Shown: one piece after another, positions 1 through 11,275 of the stretch
Layout of the letters: each line of letters opens with the position of its first letter
How positions within the stretch are numbered: position 1 is the stretch's first letter
NCBI GenBank assembly: GCA_021299635.1
Contig: JAJTFA010000001.1
Location: 471,842-535,841, forward strand
DNA length: 64,000 nt
Source: Sphingobacteriales bacterium
GTDB taxonomy: Bacteria; Bacteroidota; Bacteroidia; UKL13-3
Direction: 5' to 3'
Notes under the pieces: model-generated
What the model saw: only the letters and a program-made list of their open reading frames with translations
The model's database searches: none
What the model was told of the DNA's origin: nothing
Translations under genes and position numbers: made by a program

Positions 1-2
1 AA

Positions 3-41
3 AAAACTGAGATGGAGGCGCTATTCTTGCAGTACGATTAA
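3..41 (+). CDS. Possible 3' end of an upstream gene (partial, ...KTEMEALFLQYD*)
   Basis: Frame 3 is open from the window edge to a TAA at 39-41; too short to identify. Confidence 0.25.
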   Translation, partial: KTEMEALFLQYD

Positions 42-147
42 AATCAATGTTAATCGCAGGAGGCCTTATTTGAATTCAGCTGTGATTACCTGTGTTTAAA
101 ATCAACAGCAATTTTGCCAATTCATAAACAATTTTACTTCTATTTGC

Positions 148-960
148 ATGGTGCAAAAAAACAAGACCAAAAATAAGGTTGCGCCCAAAAAACACCTGGG
201 GCAGCATTTTCTGAATGATGAAGCCATTGCTGATAACATTGCAAGAGCACTGATTGAAAAGAATTCCTGTAAACATGTACTGGAGATTGGTCCGGGTATG
301 GGCGTGTTAACAAAGTACCTGCTAAAGGAAAATAGTTTTATAACACATGCTATTGATATTGACCATGAATCAGTATTATGGCTTCAGGAGCATTTCCCTC
401 AGCTAACACCTAATTTAATTGAGGGCGATTTTTTGAAACTTGATTTAAAACAAGTCATAAACGAACCCTTCTCTCTTATTGGTAATTTCCCTTATAATAT
501 TTCCTCTCAGATTGTTTTTAAAATGCTGGATAACCGTAAACAGATTCCATTCATGGTAGGAATGTTTCAAAAAGAAGTAGCAGAGCGTTTTTGTGCTGCT
601 CCGCGGCATAAAGAGTATGGGATTTTAAGTGTTTTAACGCAGGCTTATTATGAGGCCGAATATTTATTTACTGTGGATGAGCATGTTTTTACACCTCCAC
701 CAAAGGTAAAATCCGGAGTAATAAGGTTAAAGTTGCGCAATGAAGAGCCTGATATCGAACAATCACTTCTCTTTAGAACTGTTAAGGTTGCATTTAATCA
801 GCGTAGAAAAAAATTAAGAAATGCTTTACAACAATTTCAGTTAAATGACTCAATATTGCAGCAAGTCGGGTTTATTGATAAAAGAGCGGAAGAATTAAGC
901 ATTTCCGATTTTATTCACTTAAGTAAACTGATTGAGCAACATGGAAAAACGCACGATTGA
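148..960 (+). CDS. rsmA: 16S rRNA (adenine1518/1519-N6) dimethyltransferase
   Basis: KKHLGQHFLND N-terminus, EIGPGMGVLT SAM motif, GNFPYNISSQI catalytic motif. Confidence 0.96.
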   Translation: MVQKNKTKNKVAPKKHLGQHFLNDEAIADNIARALIEKNSCKHVLEIGPGMGVLTKYLLKENSFITHAIDIDHESVLWLQEHFPQLTPNLIEGDFLKLDLKQVINEPFSLIGNFPYNISSQIVFKMLDNRKQIPFMVGMFQKEVAERFCAAPRHKEYGILSVLTQAYYEAEYLFTVDEHVFTPPPKVKSGVIRLKLRNEEPDIEQSLLFRTVKVAFNQRRKKLRNALQQFQLNDSILQQVGFIDKRAEELSISDFIHLSKLIEQHGKTHD

Positions 961-2302
961 TCAGTCATATGTAAAGTATGTAAAGCAACTACTGGAGCAG
1001 CAGAGTAATGAAAATATTACTTCACTGTTGCATAGCATGTATGCACAGGATATTGCAGAACTGCTGGATAAAGTGCAGTCAGATGAGGCGCGCTTGCTTA
1101 TGAGCATGGTAGAGAAAGACAAAATTATAAAAGTGCTGGTTGAGATGGAGGAGAATGTTCGTGAGTCCTTTCTCTCGGCTTACTCGCCTAAAGATATTGC
1201 GGATGAGTTCATTCAGAATATGGATTCAGATGATGCTGCTTATATTCTAAATCAATTACCTGTTAAAGAAAAAGAGGATGTAATTGCCAGTTTAACCGAT
1301 ATAGCCTATGCATCAAGCCTTCTTTCCTTACTCAGTTATGAGGAGCATACGGCAGGTAGTTTAATGGCTGTTGAATTGGTAAAAGCCAACGTAGAGTGGA
1401 CAGTTGGACAATGCGTTGAAGAAATACGCAGGCAGGCCGAAAATGTAGATCCCATTTACGTGGTTTATGTGGTAGATTATTACGAACGTTTGCTGGGTAT
1501 TATTACTTTAAAAAACCTCATTCTTGCTAATCCTGATTTGCCTTTAGCAAATGTTTATAACAAAGAGGTTATCTCTGTTTCTACATCAACAGATTCTGAA
1601 GAAATAGCAAACTTATTTAAGAAATATGATCTGGTAGTTTTGCCTGTTGTAAACGCTCTTGGACAATTGGCGGGGCGCATCACAGTAGATGACGTAGTTG
1701 AGGTGATTAAGGAAGAAGCCAAAGAAGACTACCAATTAATGTCAGGTATCACCGAAGATGTTGATGCAACCGATAAAGTATGGGTGCTTTCCAGAGCCCG
1801 TCTTCCCTGGCTGCTTATCGGTTTGCTTGGTGGCATAGCTTCATCACGTTTTATTGAAGTTTATGAAAATGAAATTCAGATTCATCCTGAAATGGCGTTC
1901 TTTATGCCACTAATTGCGGCTATGGGAGGAAATGCTGGCGTGCAATCTTCTGCCATAGTGGTGCAGGGGCTTGCCAATAATACCTTGGGAACAAAAAATA
2001 TAGTTCCTAAAATACTTAAAGAATTGCGAGTAGCCTTTCTCAATGGCATCATCTGTTCGGTGTTGTTGTTTGGCTATAACTTACTTTTTTCAGACTCATA
2101 CGACCTCAGCATTACGGTAAGCACAGCCTTGTTCAGTGTTATTATTTTTGCATCGGTTTTGGGAACTTTTATTCCTTTATTGCTGGATAAAATGAAAATT
2201 GACCCCGCCATAGCAACCGGTCCTTTTATTACCACCATCAATGATTTGCTTGGCCTAGCCATTTACTTTACCGTTGGGCATTTGCTCTACAATGTTATTT
2301 AG
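941..2302 (+). CDS. mgtE: Magnesium transporter MgtE
   Basis: MgtE N domain, CBS pair, and C-terminal TM region (MPLIAAMGGNAGVQSSAI). ATG at 941 preferred over the TTG at 932. Confidence 0.95.
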   Translation: MEKRTIDQSYVKYVKQLLEQQSNENITSLLHSMYAQDIAELLDKVQSDEARLLMSMVEKDKIIKVLVEMEENVRESFLSAYSPKDIADEFIQNMDSDDAAYILNQLPVKEKEDVIASLTDIAYASSLLSLLSYEEHTAGSLMAVELVKANVEWTVGQCVEEIRRQAENVDPIYVVYVVDYYERLLGIITLKNLILANPDLPLANVYNKEVISVSTSTDSEEIANLFKKYDLVVLPVVNALGQLAGRITVDDVVEVIKEEAKEDYQLMSGITEDVDATDKVWVLSRARLPWLLIGLLGGIASSRFIEVYENEIQIHPEMAFFMPLIAAMGGNAGVQSSAIVVQGLANNTLGTKNIVPKILKELRVAFLNGIICSVLLFGYNLLFSDSYDLSITVSTALFSVIIFASVLGTFIPLLLDKMKIDPAIATGPFITTINDLLGLAIYFTVGHLLYNVI

Positions 2303-2373
2303 TTGCATAAATGGTGCAACCAATTCTTATATTTTGTTAACTATTACTTAAAATCGCACACAAATAGTTTTTG

Positions 2374-3315
2374 ATGAGCGGTTCAAAACAAGTGTTGATT
2401 ATTGATGATGTGCATGAGCTTTTAATAAAAGGCTTAACGCATAAAGGATGGTTAGTTCATTATCGGCCAGAATGGGGCAGGGATGATTTGATAAGTCAAA
2501 TAGAGCAAATGGAAGGACTGGTAGTAAGAACCAAAACAGATATAGACCATCACGTTCTTTCCCATGCAAAAAAATTAAAGTGGATTGCCCGTGCAGGTGC
2601 CGGCTTAGATAATATAGATACAGCATACTGCAATCAACATCAAATAGCCTTTTTTAATGCAGGTGAGGCAAATGCCGATGCAGTTGGCGAGCAAACAATG
2701 GCTATGTTGCTTTCATTGTTGGCTAATGTTGTAAAGGCAGATGCCGAAGTAAGGCAGGGTATTTGGGATCGTTTAGGTAACACAGGAGAGGAGCTTTCCG
2801 GTAAAACAGTTGGTATTATTGGATACGGTAATACCGGCAAAGCAGTGGCTCGCAGGTTGGCCTGTTTTAATGTTAAAGTGTTAGCCTACGACAAGTATTT
2901 GCAGCACTACACGGATGCATTTGCCACCGAATCAACCATGAAAGATATTTTTGAGAATGCCGATGTGCTTAGTTTACACATACCACTTACCGCGGAAACC
3001 AAGCATATGGTCAATGATGGATTCATTTGCCAATTTAAAAAACCAATCATTTTGCTCAATCTTTCCCGAGGTAAAATTGTGCATTTACAGCATTTGTGCA
3101 AGGCAATGGAGTCGGGTCATGTAAAAAAGGCGGCTCTTGATGTGCTGGAAAATGAAAATTTAAATGCTTTGATATCCGAAGAAAAGGATTGGTATAACAA
3201 ACTAATTGGGAGCAATAAAGTCATTCTTACCCCCCATATCGGAGGTTGGACGGTAGAATCATACCGCAAGATTTCTGAGGTTTTACTGCAAAAAATCAAA
3301 GAGTTAACAGGTTAG
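2374..3315 (+). CDS. D-isomer-specific 2-hydroxyacid dehydrogenase (phosphoglycerate dehydrogenase-like)
   Basis: ARAGAGLDNID, GIIGYGNTGKAVARRL Rossmann motif, LNLSRGKIV, TPHIGGWT. ATG at 2374 follows a TTG at 2371. Confidence 0.9.
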   Translation: MSGSKQVLIIDDVHELLIKGLTHKGWLVHYRPEWGRDDLISQIEQMEGLVVRTKTDIDHHVLSHAKKLKWIARAGAGLDNIDTAYCNQHQIAFFNAGEANADAVGEQTMAMLLSLLANVVKADAEVRQGIWDRLGNTGEELSGKTVGIIGYGNTGKAVARRLACFNVKVLAYDKYLQHYTDAFATESTMKDIFENADVLSLHIPLTAETKHMVNDGFICQFKKPIILLNLSRGKIVHLQHLCKAMESGHVKKAALDVLENENLNALISEEKDWYNKLIGSNKVILTPHIGGWTVESYRKISEVLLQKIKELTG

Positions 3316-3435
3316 TGGAAAAATCAATTTGATACAGGATTGGTCAAGTTTTGATTTATTAAATCAAATTCCTTTAATTTACCGATTCATATAAAAACCG
3401 TTTCAAATAGATATCGAAGAAATAATTACTGTTGA

Positions 3436-6400
3436 ATGAAAAAAGTATATAGTTTAATTTTAGCATTGTTTGCATTTGTGGTATTTGCGAATGCACAATC
3501 ACAGCTTGGAGAAATCAGGGGTAAGGTTATTGATTCAAAAACCAAAAAACCTCTTGACTATGCCAGTGTAACCATTGAACTGAATGGGGTGGTTAAGGCC
3601 ACAACCCTTACAGACGATGAGGGGGGCTACATTGTTAAAACCCTTCAGCCGGGTGAATATACCGTGAAAGTTACCACCATCGGCTATCGCAATGCGATAA
3701 TCAGACAAGTTGATGTAATAAGCGATCAGATCACATTTGTTAATGTTCCAATGGAGCCATCAGACGGCAAAATGCTTGATGATGTAGTGATTGTGCAAAA
3801 ACGTCCTTTGGTTGACCCTGAAGGAAAAGGTGGTGCAACCAAAACAGCAAAGGAAATCATGGCTTTGCCGCAACGTAACGCAAACATGGTGGCCAACACC
3901 GTTGCCGGTGTAGATGCCCGTGCCGGTGGTACACCAAACTTTCGTGGCGCACGCGCAGACGGAACAGCTTATTATATAGATGGCGTACGTGTACAGGCAG
4001 GAAGCATTAATATCCCGCAAAACGCAGTAGATCAAATTCAAATTATTACAGGTGGTGTACCCGCCCAGTATGGTGACTTTATCGGAGGGGCCATTGCCAT
4101 TAATACCAAAGCACCATCAAAAAATTGGATGCGTGGCTTTGAGTTCATCAGTTCTTCCCCTTTTAACAGATATCTGGATAATTCTCATTACAATGAACTG
4201 CAAGGTTTTGTATCAGGGCCACTCTTATTAAAGGACAAAGGTAAAGGTGACAAAGAGCGTGTTCTTGTAGGATTTTCTTTTGCGGGCAGCGGTGTTTACG
4301 CTCGTGATGGGCGTTTACCTGCAACAGATATGTTTAAAGTGAAAGATGCAAAATTACGTGAGATTGAAGAAACACCACTTGTTCCTCAGCAAGGCGGAGG
4401 TTTCATACCAGCCGGTGAATACCTTACCCGTGCAGATCTTGAGCCGGTTGATTACAGGTTAAATGCATCCACGTACAACTTCAATATTCAGGGCAACTTC
4501 TCATATCAGCCCACTAACAATATTTCCGTTCGTATGGGCTATCAGGGTGCTTTTGCCAGAGGCAGAAACTTCAGTTATGTACACTCCTTAACCAATTATA
4601 ACAATAATTCTATAACCCAGGATATAACCGGGCGTGTTTACCTGCAGTTTACCCAAACATTTGCCAAGCAAGATGCAGAAAAAGATAAAACCAAAGAACA
4701 AAAATCAGTTATCAGTAATGCATTTTACACCGTACGTGTTTCTTATGAAAATAGGTTTGCTGAAGGCATGGATGCTGAGCATGAGCGTAATTTGTTTAAT
4801 TATGGCTATGTTGGCACGTTCACGCGTTACACGGCTCCTGCATTTCAATCTGTAAGAAAAGGCTTTGGAGATTCGGCTGATGTTTATACATTGGTTGATG
4901 ACCAGGGAAATAAAAGGGAATTACGTTTAACATCCTATGCCCGCCAGGTGGGTTTTATAGATACTGCACTAACCTTCGAACAAGCTTCTGTTAATCGCAT
5001 CAGGGGAAATTATACCCGAACTATTTATGATTATTACAGAGATAGGGGACAAACCATAAGAAGCATTAGCAACCTTCGTGGCTTGGGTGGTTCAGCTAAT
5101 GGAGATGGACCATTAGGTATATATTCTAATTTATGGACAAGTCCTGGCGCTGTTCAAGCTTCCTACTCAAAGAGCATGAATGAAACTTACACATTGTTTG
5201 TAATGACGGAAGCTACCGCAGCACCAAAAAGTAACCCAAAGGCAAAACATGATTTACAATTTGGTTTCACCTATGAGCAGCAATTCAGAAGGGGCTATAG
5301 TGTAAACTCAAATGGATTATGGACATTGATGCGCCAACTGGTAAATCAGCAGTTTTCCGGAATGGATTATGCCAACCCAATTGTTGATGCAAGAACGTTT
5401 GATGCAAATGGTGTTTTTAATGATACCCTGCGCTTCAGAGATTCCTTGGTGTCTCAGAATCAAAGTACTTTCGACAGAAACTTGCGTAATAAATTGATAC
5501 AATCCGGAAGAACGGATGTTTATGGAAATCCAATAGATCAGTATACTCGTTTAAATTCAGATGGATTCGATCCAAGCATGTATTCAATTGATATGTTTTC
5601 TGCTGATGAATTATTAAACAATGGTAATTCATACGTAAGTTACTTTGGATATGATTATAAAGGGAATAGAGTAGGCGGTAAACCTGGATTAAGAGACTTC
5701 CTTGCAGATCCAACCAATCGCACCCTTGGCGCTTTTCAACCCGTTTACATGGCTGCCTGGGCCCAAGATAAGTTTGTATTTAAGGATTTAATTGTGCGTT
5801 TAGGTGTGCGCATGGAACGTTTTGATGCAAATCAGGTTGTCCTTAAAGATCCATATACTATGGCCCCTGCATACACTGCTGGCGATGTAAGGGGAGGTAA
5901 ACTTGCAATTTCACCTGAAAAAATTCCAGGTTCAGTTGGGAATGACTACACGGTATATGTTAATGATGAAAATCAAGCCAACAGCAACCTGCAAGTTACT
6001 GGTTTCAGAAGCGGGAATGACTGGTTTGACAAGAATGGAAATCCTGTAACTGACCCATCTGCTTTGTGGAGAAATGCGTCTGCTGCAAGAGTGCCGCTTT
6101 CAAGAAATCAAAATATTCCATTCTTAATTAATCCTGGACAGATTATCCCTGATGAGGCCTCATTTGTTGATTATACTCCGGATTTTAAATTATTGCCTCG
6201 AATCTGGTTTTCGTTTCCTATTTCAACCACTTCGCAATTTTTTGGAACATATGATGTGCTGGCACAGCGTCCAACTGAAGGCAATGTTGCGCAAATTGAT
6301 GATTATTTTTTCCTTAATAATCGTTTAACAGGTACAATTGCCAATCCAGATTTGAAAATGACCCAGGTAACTGATTATGAAATTGGCTTCCGTCAGCAAA

Positions 6401-7248
6401 TCGGAGATGATGCCAGTTTGGGTATTATTGCTTCTTACCGTGAGTTCAGAAACCTCATTCAACTTTATAGATATGTTCAGGCATGGCCCAATGACTATAC
6501 CACATTTGGTAATCTGGATTTTTCTACTGTTAAATCAATTCGCTTAGAGTACGAATTGAGAGACCTGGGCAATATCAATATCTCTGCCAACTATATGCTT
6601 CAGTTTGCTGAAGGTACCGGTTCTAACTCTCAGTCAAGCGCTGCATTGGTGCAAGTTGGTTTACCTACACTGCGTACCATATTCCCGCTCAACTTTGATA
6701 CACGTCATACTTTAAAAGGGGTATTTGATTACCATTACAAATCAGGTAAAGAATATAATGGTCCTGTTGTAGGCGGAAAGAAAATTTTCGAAAATGCCGG
6801 CTTCAATGTGATATTTAATGCTACTTCGGGTAGGCCTTATACACAAACCACCATTCCGGTACCTGAGGTTCAATCAGGGGTGGTTGCGCGTACTCAGGTT
6901 AAAAGTACGATTAATGGAGCCAACCTGCCTTCACAATTCTACACCGACATAAATATCGACAAAAACTTTGAAATCAGAAGTGAAGGAATTGATAAAAACC
7001 GTGTATACAGATTGCGCGTATTCCTTTGGGTGCAAAATATTTTTAATAACGTGAATGTATTAGGGGTTTATCGTTATACAGGAAGCGCCTACGATGATGG
7101 TTTTATTACCTCCACACAAGCTGATGCCCAGTTGAGAGCTGCAACCAATGCACAATCATTGGTTGACTTGTACAATGTGCGCATGGTTAATCCTGCAAAT
7201 TTTGCTTTGCCACGCTTAACCAGATTAGGCTTAGCCTTGTATTTCTAA
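3436..7248 (+). CDS. TonB-dependent receptor with N-terminal carboxypeptidase-regulatory-like domain
   Basis: Signal peptide, GEIRGKVIDSKTKKPLDYASVTI, plug domain (ADGTAYYIDGVRV...QIQIITGGVPAQYGDFIGGAI), long beta-barrel ending LGLALYF. Confidence 0.93.
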   Translation: MKKVYSLILALFAFVVFANAQSQLGEIRGKVIDSKTKKPLDYASVTIELNGVVKATTLTDDEGGYIVKTLQPGEYTVKVTTIGYRNAIIRQVDVISDQITFVNVPMEPSDGKMLDDVVIVQKRPLVDPEGKGGATKTAKEIMALPQRNANMVANTVAGVDARAGGTPNFRGARADGTAYYIDGVRVQAGSINIPQNAVDQIQIITGGVPAQYGDFIGGAIAINTKAPSKNWMRGFEFISSSPFNRYLDNSHYNELQGFVSGPLLLKDKGKGDKERVLVGFSFAGSGVYARDGRLPATDMFKVKDAKLREIEETPLVPQQGGGFIPAGEYLTRADLEPVDYRLNASTYNFNIQGNFSYQPTNNISVRMGYQGAFARGRNFSYVHSLTNYNNNSITQDITGRVYLQFTQTFAKQDAEKDKTKEQKSVISNAFYTVRVSYENRFAEGMDAEHERNLFNYGYVGTFTRYTAPAFQSVRKGFGDSADVYTLVDDQGNKRELRLTSYARQVGFIDTALTFEQASVNRIRGNYTRTIYDYYRDRGQTIRSISNLRGLGGSANGDGPLGIYSNLWTSPGAVQASYSKSMNETYTLFVMTEATAAPKSNPKAKHDLQFGFTYEQQFRRGYSVNSNGLWTLMRQLVNQQFSGMDYANPIVDARTFDANGVFNDTLRFRDSLVSQNQSTFDRNLRNKLIQSGRTDVYGNPIDQYTRLNSDGFDPSMYSIDMFSADELLNNGNSYVSYFGYDYKGNRVGGKPGLRDFLADPTNRTLGAFQPVYMAAWAQDKFVFKDLIVRLGVRMERFDANQVVLKDPYTMAPAYTAGDVRGGKLAISPEKIPGSVGNDYTVYVNDENQANSNLQVTGFRSGNDWFDKNGNPVTDPSALWRNASAARVPLSRNQNIPFLINPGQIIPDEASFVDYTPDFKLLPRIWFSFPISTTSQFFGTYDVLAQRPTEGNVAQIDDYFFLNNRLTGTIANPDLKMTQVTDYEIGFRQQIGDDASLGIIASYREFRNLIQLYRYVQAWPNDYTTFGNLDFSTVKSIRLEYELRDLGNINISANYMLQFAEGTGSNSQSSAALVQVGLPTLRTIFPLNFDTRHTLKGVFDYHYKSGKEYNGPVVGGKKIFENAGFNVIFNATSGRPYTQTTIPVPEVQSGVVARTQVKSTINGANLPSQFYTDINIDKNFEIRSEGIDKNRVYRLRVFLWVQNIFNNVNVLGVYRYTGSAYDDGFITSTQADAQLRAATNAQSLVDLYNVRMVNPANFALPRLTRLGLALYF

Positions 7249-7265
7249 TTATTTTTAAAAACAGT

Positions 7266-10200
7266 ATGGACATGAACAATAGATTTTTTTCAAAAACAAG
7301 CAAATTACTACTGGCAATTGGTTTTATGCTATTTACTGCTAATCTTTTTGCTAAAGAAAACATAAAGTCATTCAAACCAGATGACCAGCCAACAACGATC
7401 CTGGCTAAAGGTGCCGGTTGCGCTGCTGCAACTGCTCAGAGAGATTTAGATATCAATAATGTGAGAACCACAATTTTAAATGGTGGCGATATGTGGTGGA
7501 ATTTAAGCAACGCCCGATATGAAGTTCCTAAAGTACAAACCGGTCAGGTTGCCAAACATTCTCTTTTCTCCGGAGCATTATGGATTGGTGGCGTAACCAA
7601 TAATAACCTGCGCATTGCAGCGCAAACTTACAGGCAAAGTGGAAATGACTTTTACCCCGGCCCTTTAACCATTGGAACAGCATCTATAACCCAGGATAAG
7701 TGTAAAGCTTATGACCGTATCTGGAAAATTACCCTGAGTGAAATTAATGACTTCAGAACAAATCCTAATAATTGGTTTAATCCGTCAGAAGAAATTAATA
7801 CCTGGCCGGTGCATGTTGCAAGCAATGTTGGTGAGGCTGATAAATTGGCTCCATTCTTTGATAATGATAATGATGGAAGGTATGACCCTTCAGCTGGAGA
7901 TTATCCTTCATTTGATCAGAATGTGAAAGAAAATATCCCGGATATGATGATGTTTATTCTTTATAATGATAAAGGAAATATACACAGTGAGAGTGAAGGT
8001 ATTCCGATTGGTTTGGAATTGCATACACAGGCTTTTGGTTATGCAACAAATGACGAGGTAAATAACATGACATTCTATCGCACTACTATATTTAACAGAA
8101 GCAATGAAATTATAGATAGTTGCGTTTTTGGAGAATGGGTTGATCCTGATTTAGGTAATTATGCAGATGATTATGTTGAGTGTGATGTGAAGAGAAATTT
8201 GGGTATTTGTTATAATGGTGATGACAATGATGAAGGTCAACTGGGCTACGGTCTAAATCCTCCAAGCGTTGGTGTAACCTTTTTTGAAGGACCAAGAAGG
8301 CCGGACAGCAGTGAAATTGGCCTAACTAAATTTGTATATTACAATAATGACTTCTCACCAACCGGAAACCCAAGCAGACCCGAACATTACTGGGGATATC
8401 TAAACGGACGCTGGAAAGATGGTTCTCCTATTACTTATGGAGGAAACGGTAAAGGTGGTTCAGATACTGCAAGTTTCATGTTTCCCGGTGATACAGACCC
8501 TGCAGGCCGTGCTACTTGGAACGAAAGAAACTCTCAAAATACGCCAAGCGACAGACGTTTCTTGCAAACAGCTGGTTCTTTTAGTCTATTACCGGGTGCT
8601 GTTAATAGGGTTACCATAGGTGTGGTTTGGGCCCGTGCATCGTCCGGTGGAGCAACAGGCTCATTCAACCTGCTTAAACAGGCCAGTGATAAGGCTTTCG
8701 TATTGTTTAAAAATAATTTTAAACTCATATCAGGTCCAGAAGCACCAAAATTGGAAATTGTAGAGTTAAAAAATAAGCTTGTTTTTAAAATGGTTGGTAC
8801 AGAAAGTATTGAAAACTTTACTGACTCTTTCCAAGGAAATTGTGGAGCAAAAACCATTTATAAATTTCAGGGATATTTAATTTATCAAGTTAAGATACCA
8901 AGTATTCCTAATGATTTCTACGATACTGAAGAAGCTAAACTCATTGCTCAATTTGATGTAACGGATGGTAATGCCAAAATTGTGAATGCCATTTTTGATC
9001 CTGAACTTGAAGAAGATGTTAAGAAAATAATGGTTGATGGGGCAGATAAAGGTATTCAGCACACTTTTGAAATCACAAAAGATTTCTTTGAAACCGGAAC
9101 CAATCAAACCCTGGTAAACTTTAAAAATTATCATTACCTAATTGTATCATACGCAGCAGCTACAAACTGTGCAACCGATCGTTTGCAGTTTTTGCCTGGC
9201 CGAAAAACCATAGGTGAAGAAGCCTTGGCGGTTTATAGTGCTACACCTCACGACCCTTCCCCACGCAATGGTGGCACAAAGTTGAATGCCGACTACGGAA
9301 CGGGTTTACCTATAACCGCAGTTGAAGGTATCGGCAATGGAGGAACTTTCCTCGAACTTTCTGAAGAAACCATTGATGAAGCACTGCGCTCTGATTCAGG
9401 TAATGTGAAGCAAAGAGTATATAAACCGGGTGCAGGTCCAATACAGGTTAAAGTGGTCGATCCGTTTAAGGTGCCCGGCAATACCCAGTTTACCGTTTGG
9501 TTAAGGGAAGATACAGCAGGGAATTACAAGAATGCAGCCCGTTTTGATTCACTAAGTGCCAAGCGAACTTTCTGGTATATTAGAAACAACAATACCGGTG
9601 AGGTTAGAAAGAGCGCAAAAACAATTGAATCTCCTTATGAGCAATTGTTTAATGATTGGGGTATTTCTGTTAATATTACCCAGTCTATTATTCCTGGTGA
9701 CGTTAATAACATCACCGATCAAAGCAATGGCTACTTAAATGCACAAATTATTGAGGCAAATGCAAACCAAAAATGGCTTGATAATATCATTGATGAAGAT
9801 CCAATTTTTACTCAACTGGGGTATTCAAATCAGTTTAATTGGATAAGATCTGGTAGCAACGGAAGAGGAAGCGGATCAGAGTCTTTCAGTAATCCTCAGA
9901 TTCATGACTTTGCGTTGAGTGGAAATGCTTTGGATCCAAGAAGAAATTATTCTAAAATAATCGATGGAACATGGTCACCGTATGCCTTGGCATCAAGATG
10001 GAGAACCAATTCATCTGCCACATTGCCAACTTTTGGTCCGGCATGGGACGCGGGAGCAGGCATTCCGGGATTATTTGGTGGTGCACCATTATTAGGACCA
10101 ACCGGTGGTGCTTCGGCTGATAATCCGTTAAAGGATTTGAACGGTGTAGATTTGGTTATTACACCTGATCGATCTAAATGGACTCGTTGTGTGGTTGTTG

Positions 10201-11237
10201 AAACAGGAGAAGATTATCGTTTTAACCAAAACAATGTAGATAAGCTTGATGCAAGAAGTGCTCCTTCGGTAGATAAATTTGGCCGTACAGTTTTTAACGG
10301 AGGGAAAAATAATCCAAACGATCCTGAAGCAGCTAATTATAAAGCAGAGAATGGCTTAGGCTGGTTCCCTGGCTATGCAATAGATGTTGAAACCGGTGAG
10401 CGCTTGAATATCATGTTTGGTGAAGATTCATCCTTGCCTACTGAGAACGGCACTGATATGCGCTGGAATCCAACTTCAAACTTGTTTGATAGAAACGGAA
10501 GGCCTGTATTCGGTGGTAAGCATTATATCTATATAATGAAAGCCAAGCGTTTTGCGTTAGGCTCAGGCTCAAGTGCAATCGTATTCAATGGTCCTTCATA
10601 CGATTGTGGTGTGAGTTATTTGAATAGAATAACCAGAGACAATTCTGCTGATTTTATTTTAAAGAAGCGTTTGGTTTATTCACAGGCTATCTGGACTACA
10701 ATGCCTGTTTTGGTTAGAGGAGCTAAGCTGGGAGATCCTTTATACTCAGATGTTATTCCATCTCAAATTACTTATAAGTTACGTGTGAAGAAGCCTTATG
10801 CAAAATATCTAAAAGGAACATCTCCTTCCTTAAATGACAGTATGCCTTATTATACTTTCTCAACCGAAGGATTTGCTCCGATTATGGGAAGCGATGCAGA
10901 AGGTAAAAAGGCACTTGATAACATTGCTGTGGTTCCTAATCCTTATTATGCTTATTCGTCTTACGAGGATCCTGGTAATCAGTTAGACAATAGAATTCGT
11001 ATTGTTAACCTGCCACCAAAATGTACCATAAGAATCTATACCAGTGATGGTGTATTGGTCAGAACCATTAAGAAAGATGATAACAGCACAACATATCTGG
11101 AATGGAATCTTAAAAATGATGCACAGGTGCCTGTTACCAGCGGAATCTATTTGTTCCATTTTGATGCGGGCGTGTTAGGGGAAAAAATGGTTAAGTGGTT
11201 TGGCATCATGAGGCCTGCAGATTACGATTCATTCTAA
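7266..11237 (+). CDS. Very large secreted protein with T9SS/FlgD-like C-terminal module
   Basis: N-terminal signal-like segment; C-terminus NIAVVPNPYYAYSSYEDPGNQ...RIYTSDGVLVRTI...SGIYLFHFDAGVLGEKMVKWFGI; 17 nt after the TBDR gene. Confidence 0.75.
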   Translation: MDMNNRFFSKTSKLLLAIGFMLFTANLFAKENIKSFKPDDQPTTILAKGAGCAAATAQRDLDINNVRTTILNGGDMWWNLSNARYEVPKVQTGQVAKHSLFSGALWIGGVTNNNLRIAAQTYRQSGNDFYPGPLTIGTASITQDKCKAYDRIWKITLSEINDFRTNPNNWFNPSEEINTWPVHVASNVGEADKLAPFFDNDNDGRYDPSAGDYPSFDQNVKENIPDMMMFILYNDKGNIHSESEGIPIGLELHTQAFGYATNDEVNNMTFYRTTIFNRSNEIIDSCVFGEWVDPDLGNYADDYVECDVKRNLGICYNGDDNDEGQLGYGLNPPSVGVTFFEGPRRPDSSEIGLTKFVYYNNDFSPTGNPSRPEHYWGYLNGRWKDGSPITYGGNGKGGSDTASFMFPGDTDPAGRATWNERNSQNTPSDRRFLQTAGSFSLLPGAVNRVTIGVVWARASSGGATGSFNLLKQASDKAFVLFKNNFKLISGPEAPKLEIVELKNKLVFKMVGTESIENFTDSFQGNCGAKTIYKFQGYLIYQVKIPSIPNDFYDTEEAKLIAQFDVTDGNAKIVNAIFDPELEEDVKKIMVDGADKGIQHTFEITKDFFETGTNQTLVNFKNYHYLIVSYAAATNCATDRLQFLPGRKTIGEEALAVYSATPHDPSPRNGGTKLNADYGTGLPITAVEGIGNGGTFLELSEETIDEALRSDSGNVKQRVYKPGAGPIQVKVVDPFKVPGNTQFTVWLREDTAGNYKNAARFDSLSAKRTFWYIRNNNTGEVRKSAKTIESPYEQLFNDWGISVNITQSIIPGDVNNITDQSNGYLNAQIIEANANQKWLDNIIDEDPIFTQLGYSNQFNWIRSGSNGRGSGSESFSNPQIHDFALSGNALDPRRNYSKIIDGTWSPYALASRWRTNSSATLPTFGPAWDAGAGIPGLFGGAPLLGPTGGASADNPLKDLNGVDLVITPDRSKWTRCVVVETGEDYRFNQNNVDKLDARSAPSVDKFGRTVFNGGKNNPNDPEAANYKAENGLGWFPGYAIDVETGERLNIMFGEDSSLPTENGTDMRWNPTSNLFDRNGRPVFGGKHYIYIMKAKRFALGSGSSAIVFNGPSYDCGVSYLNRITRDNSADFILKKRLVYSQAIWTTMPVLVRGAKLGDPLYSDVIPSQITYKLRVKKPYAKYLKGTSPSLNDSMPYYTFSTEGFAPIMGSDAEGKKALDNIAVVPNPYYAYSSYEDPGNQLDNRIRIVNLPPKCTIRIYTSDGVLVRTIKKDDNSTTYLEWNLKNDAQVPVTSGIYLFHFDAGVLGEKMVKWFGIMRPADYDSF

Positions 11238-11249
11238 TATTTTAAAAAG

Positions 11250-11275
11250 CCGGCAAGCATTAAAATGCTTGCCGG
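11250..11275. other. Perfect 11-bp inverted repeat with 4-nt loop (possible transcript-end hairpin)
   Basis: CCGGCAAGCAT-TAAA-ATGCTTGCCGG; no + strand T-tract follows, while the minus strand reads into CTTTTTAAAA. Confidence 0.5.

Noticed and set aside
2303-2335. Short TTGCA...TGCAA inverted repeat after mgtE
   Set aside because: Only 5 bp stem with no U-tract; too weak to call a terminator
3760-4041. Antisense ORFs inside the TonB receptor, the giant protein, rnhB, fhs, uvrB and others in the ORF track
   Set aside because: They overlap well-supported genes on the opposite strand and show no recognisable family; consistent with chance open frames
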